Positions 9,108 through 18,000 are shown, counted from the stretch's first letter. The stretch: DNA of 64,000 nt from Novosphingobium naphthalenivorans NBRC 102051 (GCF_001590985.1 NZ_BCTX01000009.1:1-64000), one strand, 5' to 3'. Notes: generated by a model from the sequence alone, not told the origin. Program-made: numbers and translations.

Positions 9108-9802
9108 GCCTTGAGGGAAAGCTCCGCCATGCGCATGGCCAGCGTGAACGCCTCGAAGCGGGCGGCGCGGCGCTCGGCGGCTTCCCAGTCCTCGCCCCAG
9201 AGTTCCACCTGCCAGTCGGTTTCCAGCTCGGCGGCTTTCCATAGCGCTTCGGCATTGGCGCCGGGGCGCACGGCTTCGAGCGCGATCGTGAGCGAGGCGG
9301 CGAGGCTGGAGAGCATCTTGAGCGCGGCAAGGGCGAAGCCGCTCTGGGCTTCCAGCTCCTGCCGCAGCCGCGCCAGCGTTTCGGCGGGTTGGGGCTTGTG
9401 CAGGATGCCCGAGACGCGGGCGAACTGCACGCCCAGCCGCGCTTCAACGCCGGCCAGCAGCGGCTCCCAGACATCGATCTGGCGCTTGTAGAGCGCCTCG
9501 TCGGGATCGGCGCGGTAGCACAGGGTGTCGGTCTCGGCGTAGGGCAGCAGTTCGCCGATCACTTGCGCGCGATTGGTGGCGACGGCGTCGATGGCGAAAT
9601 CGGCCAGATCGCGGAAAGGGAAGCGGGCAGTGTCGATTTCCTCGCCCTGGCCCTGCCATTCGGCCGCCAGCGCCTCCGCGAGGGGCTGGGTGGGCACCAC
9701 TTGCGCGCGGCCCCCGGCGGTCTTGATCCCGCGCCCGTCGAGCAGCACGCGCCAGTCGTCCCCGGCCGGTTCAACCGTCACAGTCTTGTAGAAACGCTTC
9801 AT
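9104..9802 (-). CDS. ATP12-family F1-ATPase assembly chaperone
   Basis: Homologue of the mitochondrial/alphaproteobacterial ATP12 chaperone that binds the F1 alpha subunit during ATP synthase assembly. Seen: N-terminal KRFYKTVTVEP...WRVLLDGRGIKTAGG, then LAEALAAEWQGQGEEIDTA and the helical C-terminal domain with DTLCYRADPDEALYKRQ and W-rich repeats. The ATG at 9802 is chosen because it overlaps the upstream gene's TGA (ATGA); an in-frame start 15 bases earlier is possible. The length of 232 residues is typical. Cytosolic. Confidence 0.88.
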   Translation of the reverse strand: MKRFYKTVTVEPAGDDWRVLLDGRGIKTAGGRAQVVPTQPLAEALAAEWQGQGEEIDTARFPFRDLADFAIDAVATNRAQVIGELLPYAETDTLCYRADPDEALYKRQIDVWEPLLAGVEARLGVQFARVSGILHKPQPAETLARLRQELEAQSGFALAALKMLSSLAASLTIALEAVRPGANAEALWKAAELETDWQVELWGEDWEAAERRAARFEAFTLAMRMAELSLKA

Positions 9803-10014
9803 TTCGGCGTGCGCCACTTCCGGATGAGGATCGGCGGGATGACGAACACGTCCACCAGTCCATTGGCGATGAGGATGTAGCCCACCCAGTCAGGCAGGCC
9901 GGGCAGGATGCGGTCGGTGGCGATCACGATGCCCAGCACCACGCAGGCGACGCCGGTCAGCCGGGTGAGCTGGATCGCGGCAAAGCGGGCGGCGGCGGGG
10001 TCTTTCTCGCTCAT
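9799..10014 (-). CDS. Small two-helix membrane protein, function unknown
   Basis: Conserved-looking 71-residue protein. After a short charged start (MSEKDPAAARFAAIQLTRL) come two hydrophobic helices (TGVACVVLGIVIATDRIL and WVGYILIANGLVDVFVI), then a basic end (LIRKWRTPK), consistent with an inner-membrane hairpin. It is coupled to the ATP12 gene by a four-base overlap and follows the HAD gene by 24 bp, so it belongs to the same operon. No function can be assigned from sequence alone. Confidence 0.7.
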   Translation of the reverse strand: MSEKDPAAARFAAIQLTRLTGVACVVLGIVIATDRILPGLPDWVGYILIANGLVDVFVIPPILIRKWRTPK

Positions 10015-10038
10015 GCCAAAGTGCTCAGGCCAAAGTCA

Positions 10039-10689
10039 TCATGACTGCAGGTATTCCAGCAGTTCGGCGGGGGATTCGACCACTTTCTCGGCCCCCGCGG
10101 CTTCCAGCTCGTGCGGGTGGTGATAGCCCCAGTCGACGCCCACGGCGCGGGTGCCGGCGCTGACCGCCATCTGCATGTCGTAAGCGGTATCGCCGATCAT
10201 CACCGCCTCTTCGGGCAGGGCGCCGGCCTCGAACAGCGCTTCTTCGAGCATCGCCGGGTGCGGCTTGGAAGGGTGGCGGTCGGCGGTCTGCAGCGAGACG
10301 AAGAGATCGGTAATGCCGTTGTTGGCGAGGCAATGCGTCAGGCCGCGGTCGGACATGCCGGTGGCGACGGCGAGCGTCCAGCCTGAGCCGTGGAGCGCGC
10401 GCAGGGTCTGCTCGACGCCGGGAAACAGCGGCTGCGCCACGCGGCCTTCGCTGCGCGCGGTGCGGAAGGCATCCTTGTAGGCATCGGCGATCGCGTGCTG
10501 CTGTTCGCTGGTGCTGTCCGGCAGGAGCTGGCGGATCGCCTGCGGCAGCGAGAGTCCGACCGCGCGGCGGATCATTCCGCGCGGCGGGGCGGGCAGATTG
10601 AAGGCCGCGAAGGCCGCTTCCATCGCCTCGCAGATCGAGGCCTGCCCATCGACCAGCGTGCCGTCGCAATCGAAGACGGCGAGTTTCAC
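10039..10689 (-). CDS. HAD-family hydrolase (phosphoglycolate phosphatase-like)
   Basis: Haloacid dehalogenase superfamily phosphatase, subclass I. Motif I is FDCDGTLVDG, with nucleophile D7 and acid D9. A helical cap domain follows (residues ~15-85), then motif II in LAVATGMSDRG, a conserved Lys in HPSKPHP, and motif IV IGDTAYDM. The substrate cannot be told from sequence; small phosphate esters such as 2-phosphoglycolate are usual. The start is a GTG at 10689 that overlaps the TGA of the pseudouridine synthase gene (GTGA), which fixes the start. Length 216 residues. Confidence 0.85.
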   Translation of the reverse strand: MKLAVFDCDGTLVDGQASICEAMEAAFAAFNLPAPPRGMIRRAVGLSLPQAIRQLLPDSTSEQQHAIADAYKDAFRTARSEGRVAQPLFPGVEQTLRALHGSGWTLAVATGMSDRGLTHCLANNGITDLFVSLQTADRHPSKPHPAMLEEALFEAGALPEEAVMIGDTAYDMQMAVSAGTRAVGVDWGYHHPHELEAAGAEKVVESPAELLEYLQS

Positions 10690-11984
10690 CGCTTGCCTCG
10701 CGGGGATGATCCGCGCGGCGCGGAGCCGCCCGGCTTGCGCGCGCCGGGACGGGCGGGGCGGCCGGAAGGTTTGCCGGAGGGCCTGCCACCGGGCTTTCCG
10801 CCGGGCTTTCCGCCGGGCTTTCCGCCGGGTTTGCCGGGGCCCTTGGAGCCCGGCTTGCCCGCCGGTTTGCCCGAGCGGACGCGGCCCGAGGGGCTGTCGC
10901 TGCGCTTGCGGCGTTCGCCGCGGCGTTCCTTGCGGTATTCCTTGGCGTGGGCCTTCGCCGCGCGCTTTTCGTCGGCCTTGGTCGGCTCGGGCGGGGCAGG
11001 GGGCAGTTCGGCGCCGTCCGCCTCGTCGAAACCGAGCGAGGCCATCGAATTGGCGAAGTGCTCGGGCAGGGGGGCGGTCACGTCGAGCGGGGCGCCGTCC
11101 GGATGCTCGATAATCAGGCGGCGCGCGTGCAGGTGCATCTTGCGGCTGATCGTGCCCGAGAGGAACGCGTCCTGCCCGCCGTACTTGCCGTCGCCGACGA
11201 TCGGGTGGCCGATCGCCGCCATGTGGACGCGCAGCTGGTGGGTGCGGCCGGTGAGGGGATGCAGTTCGACCCAAGCGGCGCGGTTCCCCGCGCGGTCAAG
11301 CACGCGGTAGCGGGTGCGCGCGGGCTGGCCGCCTTCCTCGTCCACATGCATTTTCTCGCCGCCGGTGCCCGGCTGCTTGGCGATCGGCAGTTCGATCATG
11401 CCGTCGGAGATGTTGGGCACGCCGACCACCAGCGCCCAGTAGATCTTCTTGGCCGAACGCCCCGAAAAGCGCTTGGAAAAGAACGCCGCGCTGCCCGGCG
11501 TGCGGGCGATGAGGAGGACGCCGGAGGTGTCCTTGTCCAGCCGGTGGACGAGGCGGGGGCGCGGACCGTCGCCGGCGAAGGCATCGAGCAGCCCGTCGAC
11601 ATGCTGCTTCATCCCCGAGCCGCCCTGCGTGGCAAGGCCCGGCGGCTTGTTGAGCACGATCGCGGCGCGGTCCTGCGTCAGCACCATCGAATCGGCGAGC
11701 TCGATTTCCTCGTCGGTCAGTTCGCGCTTGGGGCGGGCGGGCTTGCCGCTGCCCTTGGCTTCGCCGCCCGGCGGCACGCGCAGGATCTGGCCCGCTTCGA
11801 GCCGCGTATCGACATCGGCACGCTTGCCGTCGACGCGGATCTGCCCGGTGCGCGCCCAGCGCGAGACCATCGCGAAGCCGACTTGCGGCAAATGGCGCTT
11901 GAACCAGCGGTCCAGCCGTACCCCGTCGTCGTCGTGCCCGACGGTGAACTGGCGAACGGTTTCGGTCGTGCCCGGCCCGCTCAT
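10686..11984 (-). CDS. RluA-family pseudouridine synthase with Gly-Lys-Pro tail
   Basis: rRNA pseudouridine synthase of the RluC/RluD group. An N-terminal S4-like RNA-binding domain (MVSRWARTGQIRVDGKRAD) is followed by the catalytic domain, whose motif HRLDKDTSGVLL supplies the catalytic Asp. LTGRTHQLRVHMA and the GHPIVGDGKYGG motif come next. After about residue 340 the protein leaves the family fold and becomes a very basic, disordered tail rich in G, K, P, R and S, including several GGKP repeats; this tail probably binds RNA. The start ATG overlaps the fluC stop (ATGA). 432 residues. Confidence 0.9.
   Translation of the reverse strand: MSGPGTTETVRQFTVGHDDDGVRLDRWFKRHLPQVGFAMVSRWARTGQIRVDGKRADVDTRLEAGQILRVPPGGEAKGSGKPARPKRELTDEEIELADSMVLTQDRAAIVLNKPPGLATQGGSGMKQHVDGLLDAFAGDGPRPRLVHRLDKDTSGVLLIARTPGSAAFFSKRFSGRSAKKIYWALVVGVPNISDGMIELPIAKQPGTGGEKMHVDEEGGQPARTRYRVLDRAGNRAAWVELHPLTGRTHQLRVHMAAIGHPIVGDGKYGGQDAFLSGTISRKMHLHARRLIIEHPDGAPLDVTAPLPEHFANSMASLGFDEADGAELPPAPPEPTKADEKRAAKAHAKEYRKERRGERRKRSDSPSGRVRSGKPAGKPGSKGPGKPGGKPGGKPGGKPGGRPSGKPSGRPARPGARKPGGSAPRGSSPRGKR
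10789..10836. repeat. 12-bp tandem repeat inside the pseudouridine synthase gene
   Basis: Four consecutive 12-bp units are read on the plus strand: three perfect CCGGGCTTTCCG and a fourth with two changes. Each unit encodes GGKP on the minus strand. Because the unit is a multiple of three, copy-number change would lengthen or shorten the basic tail without a frameshift. Confidence 0.85.
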
Positions 11985-12388
11985 GCTGCGTGCCTCATGA
12001 TGGCAAGGCCAAGGAACAGGCTGGAAATGCCGGCGATCACCGAAATGCCCGCGTAGAAAGCGGCCATCCCCAGTTGCCCGCGCTCGGTGAGCGTCACGAT
12101 GTCGAGGCTGAACGAGGAGAACGTGGTGAAGCCGCCCAGCAGGCCGATGGCCAGGACCAGGCGCGTGCCTTCGCCGTGGCTGCCGAAGCGGGCGAGCCAG
12201 CCGACGAGCAGGCCCATGAACAGGCTGCCGAGCACGTTGACCGTGAGCGTGCCATAGGGAAATTCGCTTGCGCGCACGGGGCCGATGAGCGCGGTCCAGG
12301 CGCGGCCGACAAGGAAGCGCAGCCAGGCGCCGGTGCCGCCGCCCAGCGCTACATAGAGCGAGGCCGCTAGAAAGGAAGGTTGAGGCAT
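11981..12388 (-). CDS. fluC: Fluoride channel FluC/CrcB
   Basis: Small dual-topology inner-membrane channel that exports fluoride. Four transmembrane helices span the 135 residues. Signature segments are GGGTGAWLRF at the N-terminus, GTLTVNVLGSLFMGLL with the pore Asn, and GGFTTFSSFSLD with the Phe-box and central Ser/Thr residues. First gene of the reverse-strand operon, coupled by ATGA to the pseudouridine synthase gene. No fluoride riboswitch could be recognised in the 170-bp leader upstream. Confidence 0.92.
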   Translation of the reverse strand: MPQPSFLAASLYVALGGGTGAWLRFLVGRAWTALIGPVRASEFPYGTLTVNVLGSLFMGLLVGWLARFGSHGEGTRLVLAIGLLGGFTTFSSFSLDIVTLTERGQLGMAAFYAGISVIAGISSLFLGLAIMRHAA

Positions 12389-12558
12389 CCGGCCGCCTTA
12401 GCCGCGAATGGACGGATTTCCAATCACCGCCGTGCGCGGAGGCCTTCTGCGTTTCGGGATACGGTGATTTGCGTAGCAGGGATTGAGGCGCTTTTAGCCA
12501 TGTCCGGTTACTTCCGCCGCAGGGATGCGACCCCACTCCAGTTATTGGAGACCGAAGT

Positions 12559-13215
12559 ATGCAAGTCATGTCTTCGGCGGGCATGTCACGCCCGCCCATG
12601 AGTCCGCGCAACGATATGGATAACAAGATCTCGGCCGCGCTTGAGGCGGGATCGATCAGCGAAACCGACGCCACGGCACTGGAAAGCGCGCTCGATTCGA
12701 TCGACAGCGCGCTGGGTTCAGGCAGCAGCAGCGGCACGTCGTCGAGCAAACTCGATCCGTCGGAAATGAAGGACCGCATCGATTCGCTGATTTCCGATCA
12801 GGTCGATGCCGGCACGCTTACCGAGGATCAGGCCGCCGAATTGCAGGGCCTGTTCGCGCAGGGCCCCTCCGGCGCCGGTGGCACGCCGCCGGAGATGGCC
12901 GCGTCGAGTGACGGCACGGAAGTGGCCAGCATCGATGGCAGCAGCAGTGTGGACGGGATGCAGGGCATGGGTGGTCCCGGTGGTCCCCACGGCCCGGGTG
13001 GCCCGCCGCCGCCTCCGCCGTCGTCGTCGGACGATGACAGCTCGGTTTCGTCGTCGAGCAGCGACTCGGAGACCTCGGTCGATGACGTGCTGGCCTCGAT
13101 GCAGGCGTTTCTCGACAATCTGCGCGCCAGCATGGCCAGCGGCTCGACCTATTCGGCGTCGAGCAGCACCAGCACTACTGCCAGCAGCGGGCTGATCGTC
13201 GACCAACTGGCATGA
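12559..13215 (+). CDS. Low-complexity Ser/Gly/Pro/Asp-rich protein, unknown function
   Basis: 218 residues that I do not assign to a family. Residues ~20-120 look helical and acidic, with two similar segments (NKISAALEAGSISETDATALESALDSI and DRIDSLISDQVDAGTLTEDQAAELQGLF), so an internal duplication of a ~35-residue helical unit is likely. The middle is Gly/Pro-rich (GMGGPGGP, PPPPPPSSS) and is followed by a Ser/Asp run and a helical segment (VDDVLASMQAFLDNL). No classical signal peptide or membrane span is seen. A GGAG ribosome site lies upstream. Monocistronic between fluC (divergent) and rpsU. Confidence 0.65.
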   Translation: MQVMSSAGMSRPPMSPRNDMDNKISAALEAGSISETDATALESALDSIDSALGSGSSSGTSSSKLDPSEMKDRIDSLISDQVDAGTLTEDQAAELQGLFAQGPSGAGGTPPEMAASSDGTEVASIDGSSSVDGMQGMGGPGGPHGPGGPPPPPPSSSDDDSSVSSSSSDSETSVDDVLASMQAFLDNLRASMASGSTYSASSSTSTTASSGLIVDQLA

Positions 13216-13448
13216 AGTACGGGGCCGTGGTATAAGGGCGCGGAAAGCTGCATTTCCTCCTGCGCCGCCAGTATTGGCGAGGGCAAGATCTGCGGCAAGA
13301 TTGCTTGCCTTTTCGTCCGTCCGGTGCTAGCGGCCCCCAACTTCGAGCCGGCCCTGATGGGAATCGGCGTCTTTTCGTATTCTATAGAGGGCCTTCCCCG
13401 CGTCGGCATGTGGGGCTCTGGTCTTCGATTTGTGAGGTGTTTCGGTTT

Positions 13449-13655
13449 ATGCAGATTCTCGTTCGCGACAACAACGTTGATCAGGCCCTTCGTGCGCTCA
13501 AGAAGAAGCTGCAGCGTGAGGGTGTGTACCGCGAAATGAAGCTGCGCCGTCACTACGAAAAGCCCTCGGAAAAGCGCGCCCGCGAAAAGGCCGCTGCCGT
13601 TCGCCGCGCCCGCAAGCTGGAGCGCAAGCGCATGGAGCGTGACGGCGTCAAGTAA
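13449..13655 (+). CDS. rpsU: 30S ribosomal protein S21
   Basis: Small basic ribosomal protein of the 30S platform, close to the anti-Shine-Dalgarno. The 68-residue sequence [20 protein letters not shown]... with [27 protein letters not shown] is a textbook alphaproteobacterial S21. The ATG at 13449 is chosen since upstream in-frame residues do not fit the family. Single gene with its own promoter region in the 230-bp gap upstream. Confidence 0.97.
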   Translation: MQILVRDNNVDQALRALKKKLQREGVYREMKLRRHYEKPSEKRAREKAAAVRRARKLERKRMERDGVK

Positions 13656-13810
13656 GCGCCGTTTCCTGCGGTTTTTCGCAGGGCACCTCAAAATCGCGGG
13701 TTCGCGCTTGAACGCAGGCCCCGCTTGAGCCATGAGGGCGCGGAAATCCATCCGCGCCCTTTGTGCATCTGCACGTCTATGGGGCGAACCCCAACGAGGT
13801 CTTTTCGACA

Positions 13811-14338
13811 ATGACAGAGATCACCCGCGTCCCGCTGCAGCCGATCGCCAAGGGCTCGCTCACCAAGATCTGGCTTGGCGTGGCGGCGATTGCGCTGGCT
13901 GCCGGCGGTGTCGCTTATGCCGCCATGCCGCCCGCCGTCCATGTCGAGACGCTGACCGCCGGCAGCGGCGATTCGCCGACGATGGATGACGTGGTGCTCA
14001 TCAACTACAAGGGCACGCTGCCCAGCGGTAAGGTGTTCGACCAGGCCCAGCAGGTGCCGATGGCGCTGGGCGAAGTCGTTCCCGGTTTCAGCAAGGCGCT
14101 GGTGAAGATGCAGCGCGGCGGCAAGTACAAGGTCGAGATTCCCTCGTCGCTGGCTTATGGCGACAAGGCCGTGGGCGACATTCCGGCCAACACCGACCTG
14201 ACGTTCGAGATCGAACTGCTGGACTTCAAGAGCCGCGCCGAGATCGAGCAGCAGCAGCGCATCATGCAGCAACTGCAGCAGATGCAGATGCAGGGCGCGC
14301 ATGGTGAACAGGGCGCCGCGGCTCCGGCCCATCCCTGA
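13811..14338 (+). CDS. FKBP-type peptidyl-prolyl isomerase, membrane-anchored
   Basis: Prolyl isomerase/chaperone. A signal anchor at residues ~17-38 (SLTKIWLGVAAIALAAGGVAYAA) leads into a periplasmic FKBP domain (~55-140) with VVLINYKGTLPSGKVFDQA, PMALGEVVPGFSKALVKMQRGGKYKVEIPSSLAYGD and TDLTFEIELLDF. The C-terminal ~35 residues are Gln/Met/Ala-rich (EIEQQQRIMQQLQQMQM) and probably form a short helix. The ATG at 13811 is chosen rather than the longer in-frame ORF that starts at 13763, because it gives a clean short cytoplasmic segment before the anchor. 175 residues. It stands alone between rpsU and gatC. Confidence 0.88.
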   Translation: MTEITRVPLQPIAKGSLTKIWLGVAAIALAAGGVAYAAMPPAVHVETLTAGSGDSPTMDDVVLINYKGTLPSGKVFDQAQQVPMALGEVVPGFSKALVKMQRGGKYKVEIPSSLAYGDKAVGDIPANTDLTFEIELLDFKSRAEIEQQQRIMQQLQQMQMQGAHGEQGAAAPAHP

Positions 14339-14344
14339 CGAGTC

Positions 14345-14420
14345 GGGGGCTCTGACAGCCCCCTGACCGCTTGATGAGGCCGGGAGCGGGTGCTAGCGCC
14401 CGCTTTCAGCCTGTTTTTAT
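14345..14420 (+). terminator. Hairpins downstream of the FKBP gene
   Basis: Two stems follow the stop: GGGGGCT/AGCCCCC (14345-14363), then AGCGGG/CCCGCT with an inner GCTAGC (14385-14404), the latter followed by a U-rich stretch ending in TTTTTAT. They probably end the FKBP transcript. The second overlaps sequence that could equally be part of the gatC promoter. Confidence 0.4.
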
Positions 14421-14463
14421 ATCCGGGGCCGCTCGCCGGTCCTGCCATTATTGAGGAACCGCC

Positions 14464-14766
14464 ATGTCGGTCGATACCGCAACCGTGGCCAAGATCGCCA
14501 GCCTCGCCCGCATCAAGGTGAGCGAGGGAGAGCTTGAGGCGATGGTGCCCGAACTCAACGGCATTCTCGCCTGGGTCGAGCAACTCGGCGAAGTGGACGT
14601 CACCGGCATCGAGCCGATGACTGCCGTGATCCCGAACACCCTGCGCCTGCGCGACGACGTGATCGATGCCGATCCGCTGACCGGCGGCAACAAGCGTGAT
14701 GCCGTGCTGGCCAATGCCCCGGCGGCCGAACACGGCTTTTACGGCGTGCCCAAGGTGATCGAGTGA
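14464..14766 (+). CDS. gatC: Glutamyl/aspartyl-tRNA amidotransferase subunit C
   Basis: Small subunit that bridges GatA and GatB in the amidotransferase converting Glu-tRNA(Gln) and/or Asp-tRNA(Asn) to the amide forms. The 100-residue sequence has the family pattern: [42 protein letters not shown] and the C-terminal [19 protein letters not shown]. First gene of gatCAB; gatA follows after a palindromic element. Confidence 0.96.
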   Translation: MSVDTATVAKIASLARIKVSEGELEAMVPELNGILAWVEQLGEVDVTGIEPMTAVIPNTLRLRDDVIDADPLTGGNKRDAVLANAPAAEHGFYGVPKVIE

Positions 14767-14795
14767 GCTTGGGTTTTCCCCGGGCCCCCATGTTC

Positions 14796-14875
14796 GTCAT
14801 CCCCGCGAAGGCGGGGATCCCGCTTCCTTTCTGCCCTGTCGCGACCAGCGGGACCCCCGCCTTCGCGGGGGCGAC
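14796..14875. repeat. 80-bp REP-type palindrome inside the gat operon
   Basis: A long imperfect inverted repeat. The left arm begins GTCATCCCCGCGAAGGCGGG and the right arm ends CCCGCCTTCGCGGGGGCGAC; inner AGCGGGA/TCCCGCT arms extend the stem. Each arm is itself a hairpin (CCCCGC-GAAG-GCGGGG type). It lies between gatC and gatA, 12 bp before the gatA start, so it is transcribed within the operon. Confidence 0.85.
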
Positions 14876-14887
14876 GGATGAAGATAA

Positions 14888-16375
14888 ATGACTGATCTTA
14901 CCGAACTCGGCGTAGCAGCCATCCGCGACGGTGTCGCCAACGGCACCTTCACCGCCGTCGAAGTGGCCGAAGCCTTCAACGCGAACGTGGCTGCCGCGCA
15001 GCAGGCGCTCAATGCGTTCATCGTCGCCACCCCCGAAGCCGCGATCGAGGCCGCCAAGGCCACCGATGCCAAGCGCGCGGCGGGCGAGGCGCTGGGCAAG
15101 ATGGGCGGCGTGCCGATCGGCATGAAGGACCTGTTCGCCACCAAGGGCGTGCAGACGACCGCGGCCAGCCACATGCTGGAAGGCTTCAAGCCCGAGTACG
15201 AAAGCACCGTCAGCCAGAAGCTGTGGGATGCGGGCGCGGGTATGCTGGGCAAGCTTAACCTCGACCAGTTCGCGATGGGCTCCTCGAACGAGACCAGCTA
15301 TTTCGGCAACGTGATCTCGCCCTGGCGCCGCAATGACGGCGGCAACGCGGCGCTGGCGCCGGGCGGTTCCTCGGGCGGTTCCTCGGCGGCACTCGCCGCG
15401 CGGCTGTGCCCGGCAGCGACCGGCACCGACACCGGCGGCTCGATCCGCCAGCCCGCCGCCTTCACCGGCACCACCGGCATCAAGCCGACCTATGGCCGCT
15501 GCTCGCGCTGGGGCATCGTTGCCTTTGCCAGCTCGCTCGATCAGGCCGGGCCGATGGCGCGCTCGGTGCAGGACTGCGCGATCATGCTCGAAGCCATGGC
15601 CGGGTTCGATCCCAAGGATTCGACCAGCCTCGACATGGCCGTGCCCGCATGGGAAGCCGGTCTCTCGGCGGACATGAAGGGCAAGAAGGTCGGCATTCCG
15701 CGGGAATACCGCGTCGATGGCCTTGATGCGGACGTCGCCAAGAGCTGGGACGACGGCATTGCCTGGCTCAAGGATGCGGGCGCCGAGATCGTCGAGATCT
15801 CGCTGCCGCACACCAAGTACGCGCTGCCGACCTACTACATCATTGCGCCTGCCGAGGCTTCCTCGAACCTCGCGCGCTATGACGGCGTGCGCTATGGTCT
15901 GCGCGATCTGCCCGATGGCGCCAACCTGCAGGACATGTACGCGGCCACCCGCGCCGCCGGGTTCGGTGCCGAAGTGAAGCGCCGCATCATGATCGGCACC
16001 TATGTGCTCTCGGCGGGCTTCTACGACGCCTACTACACGCAGGCGCAGAAGGTGCGCACGCTGATCAGCCACGACTTCAAGAACGCCTTCACCGAATGCG
16101 ACGTGATCCTAGCGCCCACCGCGCCGAGCGCGGCCTTCGGTCTGGGTGAGAACGTCGACGATCCGCTGAAGATGTACCTCAACGACGTCTTCGCGGTGCC
16201 TGCTTCGCTGGCGGGCCTGCCGGCGATGTCGGTCCCGGCCGGGCTGAACGCGGAAGGCCTGCCGCTGGGCCTGCAGGTGATCGGCAAGCCGTTCGACGAG
16301 CAGGGCGTGCTGAACGCAGGGTTGGCGATCGAACAGCGGGCCGGGTTTACGGCGAAGCCGGAAAAGTGGTGGTAA
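14888..16375 (+). CDS. gatA: Glutamyl/aspartyl-tRNA amidotransferase subunit A
   Basis: Amidase subunit that releases ammonia from glutamine. The amidase signature is complete: Lys in [14 protein letters not shown] (base of the Ser-cisSer-Lys triad), [21 protein letters not shown], and the nucleophile region [32 protein letters not shown] and the C-terminal [19 protein letters not shown] are also present. 495 residues, normal length, ATG start. Followed by gatB after 5 bp. Confidence 0.98.
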   Translation: MTDLTELGVAAIRDGVANGTFTAVEVAEAFNANVAAAQQALNAFIVATPEAAIEAAKATDAKRAAGEALGKMGGVPIGMKDLFATKGVQTTAASHMLEGFKPEYESTVSQKLWDAGAGMLGKLNLDQFAMGSSNETSYFGNVISPWRRNDGGNAALAPGGSSGGSSAALAARLCPAATGTDTGGSIRQPAAFTGTTGIKPTYGRCSRWGIVAFASSLDQAGPMARSVQDCAIMLEAMAGFDPKDSTSLDMAVPAWEAGLSADMKGKKVGIPREYRVDGLDADVAKSWDDGIAWLKDAGAEIVEISLPHTKYALPTYYIIAPAEASSNLARYDGVRYGLRDLPDGANLQDMYAATRAAGFGAEVKRRIMIGTYVLSAGFYDAYYTQAQKVRTLISHDFKNAFTECDVILAPTAPSAAFGLGENVDDPLKMYLNDVFAVPASLAGLPAMSVPAGLNAEGLPLGLQVIGKPFDEQGVLNAGLAIEQRAGFTAKPEKWW

Positions 16376-16380
16376 GAGAC

Positions 16381-17886
16381 ATGACCGAGAGCACTTATCG
16401 CATCCAGGGCGCAACCGGTGACTGGGAGGTCGTGATCGGCCTTGAAGTCCATGCGCAGGTCACTTCGCAGTCCAAGCTGTTCTCCGGCTCGGCGACCGCG
16501 TTCGGCGCGGAGCCGAATTCGCAGGTGTCGCTGGTCGACGCGGCGATGCCGGGCATGTTGCCGGTGCCGAACCGCGAGTGCATCCGTCAGGCGGTGCGCA
16601 CCGGCATGGCGATCAACGCGCAGATCAACAAGTGGAGCCGGTTCGACCGCAAGAACTACTTCTACGCGGACCTGCCGCAGGGCTACCAGATCAGTCAGCT
16701 CTACCACCCGCTGGTGGGCGAGGGCTCGATCGAGATCGTGCTCGACGAGAAGAACCCCGAGAATTCGACCAAGACCATCGGCATCGAGCGCATCCACGTC
16801 GAGCAGGACGCGGGCAAGCTGATGCACGACCAGCACCCGACGATGTCCTATGTCGACCTCAACCGTTCGGGCGTGGCGCTGATGGAAATCGTCAGCCGTC
16901 CGGACATGCGTTCGCCCGCCGAGGCAGGGGCTTACCTGACGAAGCTCAGGACCATCCTGCGCTATGTCGGCTCGTGCGACGGCAACATGGACCAGGGCTC
17001 GATGCGCGCCGACGTCAACGTTTCGGTGCGCAAGCCGGGCGAGCCGTTCGGCACCCGCACCGAGACCAAGAACGTGAACTCGGTGCGCTTCGTCATGCAG
17101 GCGATCGAGCATGAGGCGAACCGTCAGGTCGACGTGCTCGAAGGCGGCGGCAAGATCGTGCAGGAAACCCGCCTGTTCGATCCGAACACGGGTTCCACGC
17201 GCTCGATGCGCAGCAAGGAAGACGCGCACGATTACCGCTACTTCCCCGATCCGGACCTGCTGCCGCTCGAACTCGACGATGCGTTCCTGGAAGATTGCCT
17301 CGCCTCGCTGCCCGAACTGCCGGACGCCAAGCGCCACCGCTACGAGAGCGACCTCGACCTGTCCGCCTACAACGCGGGCGTGCTGACCGCCGACGTCGAG
17401 ACCGCGCGCTGGTTCGAACTGCTGCTGGCGGAAACCGCCAAGGCTGCGGGCAAGCAGCCTGCCGAAGTCGCCAAGCAGGCGTCCAACTGGCTGATCTCCG
17501 AACTGTTCGGCGCGCTCAACAAGCTGGGCACCAGCCTCGACGAGTCGCCCGTAACCCCTGAAAAGGGCGCGGAACTTCTGTCGCTGATCGCCAAGGGCAC
17601 GATTTCCGGTTCGGCCGCCAAGCAGGTTCTCGAAATCATGCTCGAAACCGGCGACGATGCGGGCGTGATCGTCGAGCGCGAAGGGCTCAAGCAGGAATCC
17701 GACACTGGCGCCATTGAGGCCGAAGTCGACAAGGTGCTCGCCGCCAATGCCGACAAGGTCGAGCAGTACAAGGCGGGCAAGGAAGCCCTGTTCGGCTTCT
17801 TCGTCGGCCAGACGATGAAGGCCATGAAGGGCAAGGGCAACCCGCAGGTGGTGAACGAGATCCTGAAGGCCAAGCTGGCCTCCTGA
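16381..17886 (+). CDS. gatB: Glutamyl/aspartyl-tRNA amidotransferase subunit B
   Basis: tRNA-binding and kinase subunit that phosphorylates the misacylated tRNA and transfers ammonia. Seen: [20 protein letters not shown] (GatB signature), [48 protein letters not shown] and [18 protein letters not shown]. The C-terminal helical YqeY-like tail ([42 protein letters not shown]) is typical. The ATG at 16381 is preferred over an in-frame start 15 bases earlier. 501 residues; last gene of the operon. Confidence 0.98.
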   Translation: MTESTYRIQGATGDWEVVIGLEVHAQVTSQSKLFSGSATAFGAEPNSQVSLVDAAMPGMLPVPNRECIRQAVRTGMAINAQINKWSRFDRKNYFYADLPQGYQISQLYHPLVGEGSIEIVLDEKNPENSTKTIGIERIHVEQDAGKLMHDQHPTMSYVDLNRSGVALMEIVSRPDMRSPAEAGAYLTKLRTILRYVGSCDGNMDQGSMRADVNVSVRKPGEPFGTRTETKNVNSVRFVMQAIEHEANRQVDVLEGGGKIVQETRLFDPNTGSTRSMRSKEDAHDYRYFPDPDLLPLELDDAFLEDCLASLPELPDAKRHRYESDLDLSAYNAGVLTADVETARWFELLLAETAKAAGKQPAEVAKQASNWLISELFGALNKLGTSLDESPVTPEKGAELLSLIAKGTISGSAAKQVLEIMLETGDDAGVIVEREGLKQESDTGAIEAEVDKVLAANADKVEQYKAGKEALFGFFVGQTMKAMKGKGNPQVVNEILKAKLAS

Positions 17887-17898
17887 TCGACCGTTTCA

Positions 17899-17952
17899 GG
17901 CAAACAAAAAGGGCTTCGCAGGAACATGCCTGCGAAGCCCTTTTTGTTTGCC
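17899..17952. terminator. Strong bidirectional terminator after gatB
   Basis: A perfect 24-bp stem (17899-17922 with 17929-17952) closes on the 6-nt loop AACATG. The core is AAAAAGGGCTTCGCAGG paired with CCTGCGAAGCCCTTTTT, so both strands end in a T-rich run after a GC stem. It lies between gatB and the convergent small gene at 18001 and can terminate both. Confidence 0.93.
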
Positions 17953-18000
17953 GGTGTCAGTTTCCGTTCGACACGGACGGGGGGAGAGGTGAGGGTGGGC

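Noticed and set aside
12389..12558. Possible fluoride riboswitch upstream of fluC
   Set aside because: I looked for the conserved fluoride-aptamer core on the minus strand and did not find it; only a covariance-model search could settle it.
13660..13682. CCTGCG-GTTTTT-CGCAGG hairpin after rpsU
   Set aside because: Short stem without a following T-run, so not listed as a terminator.
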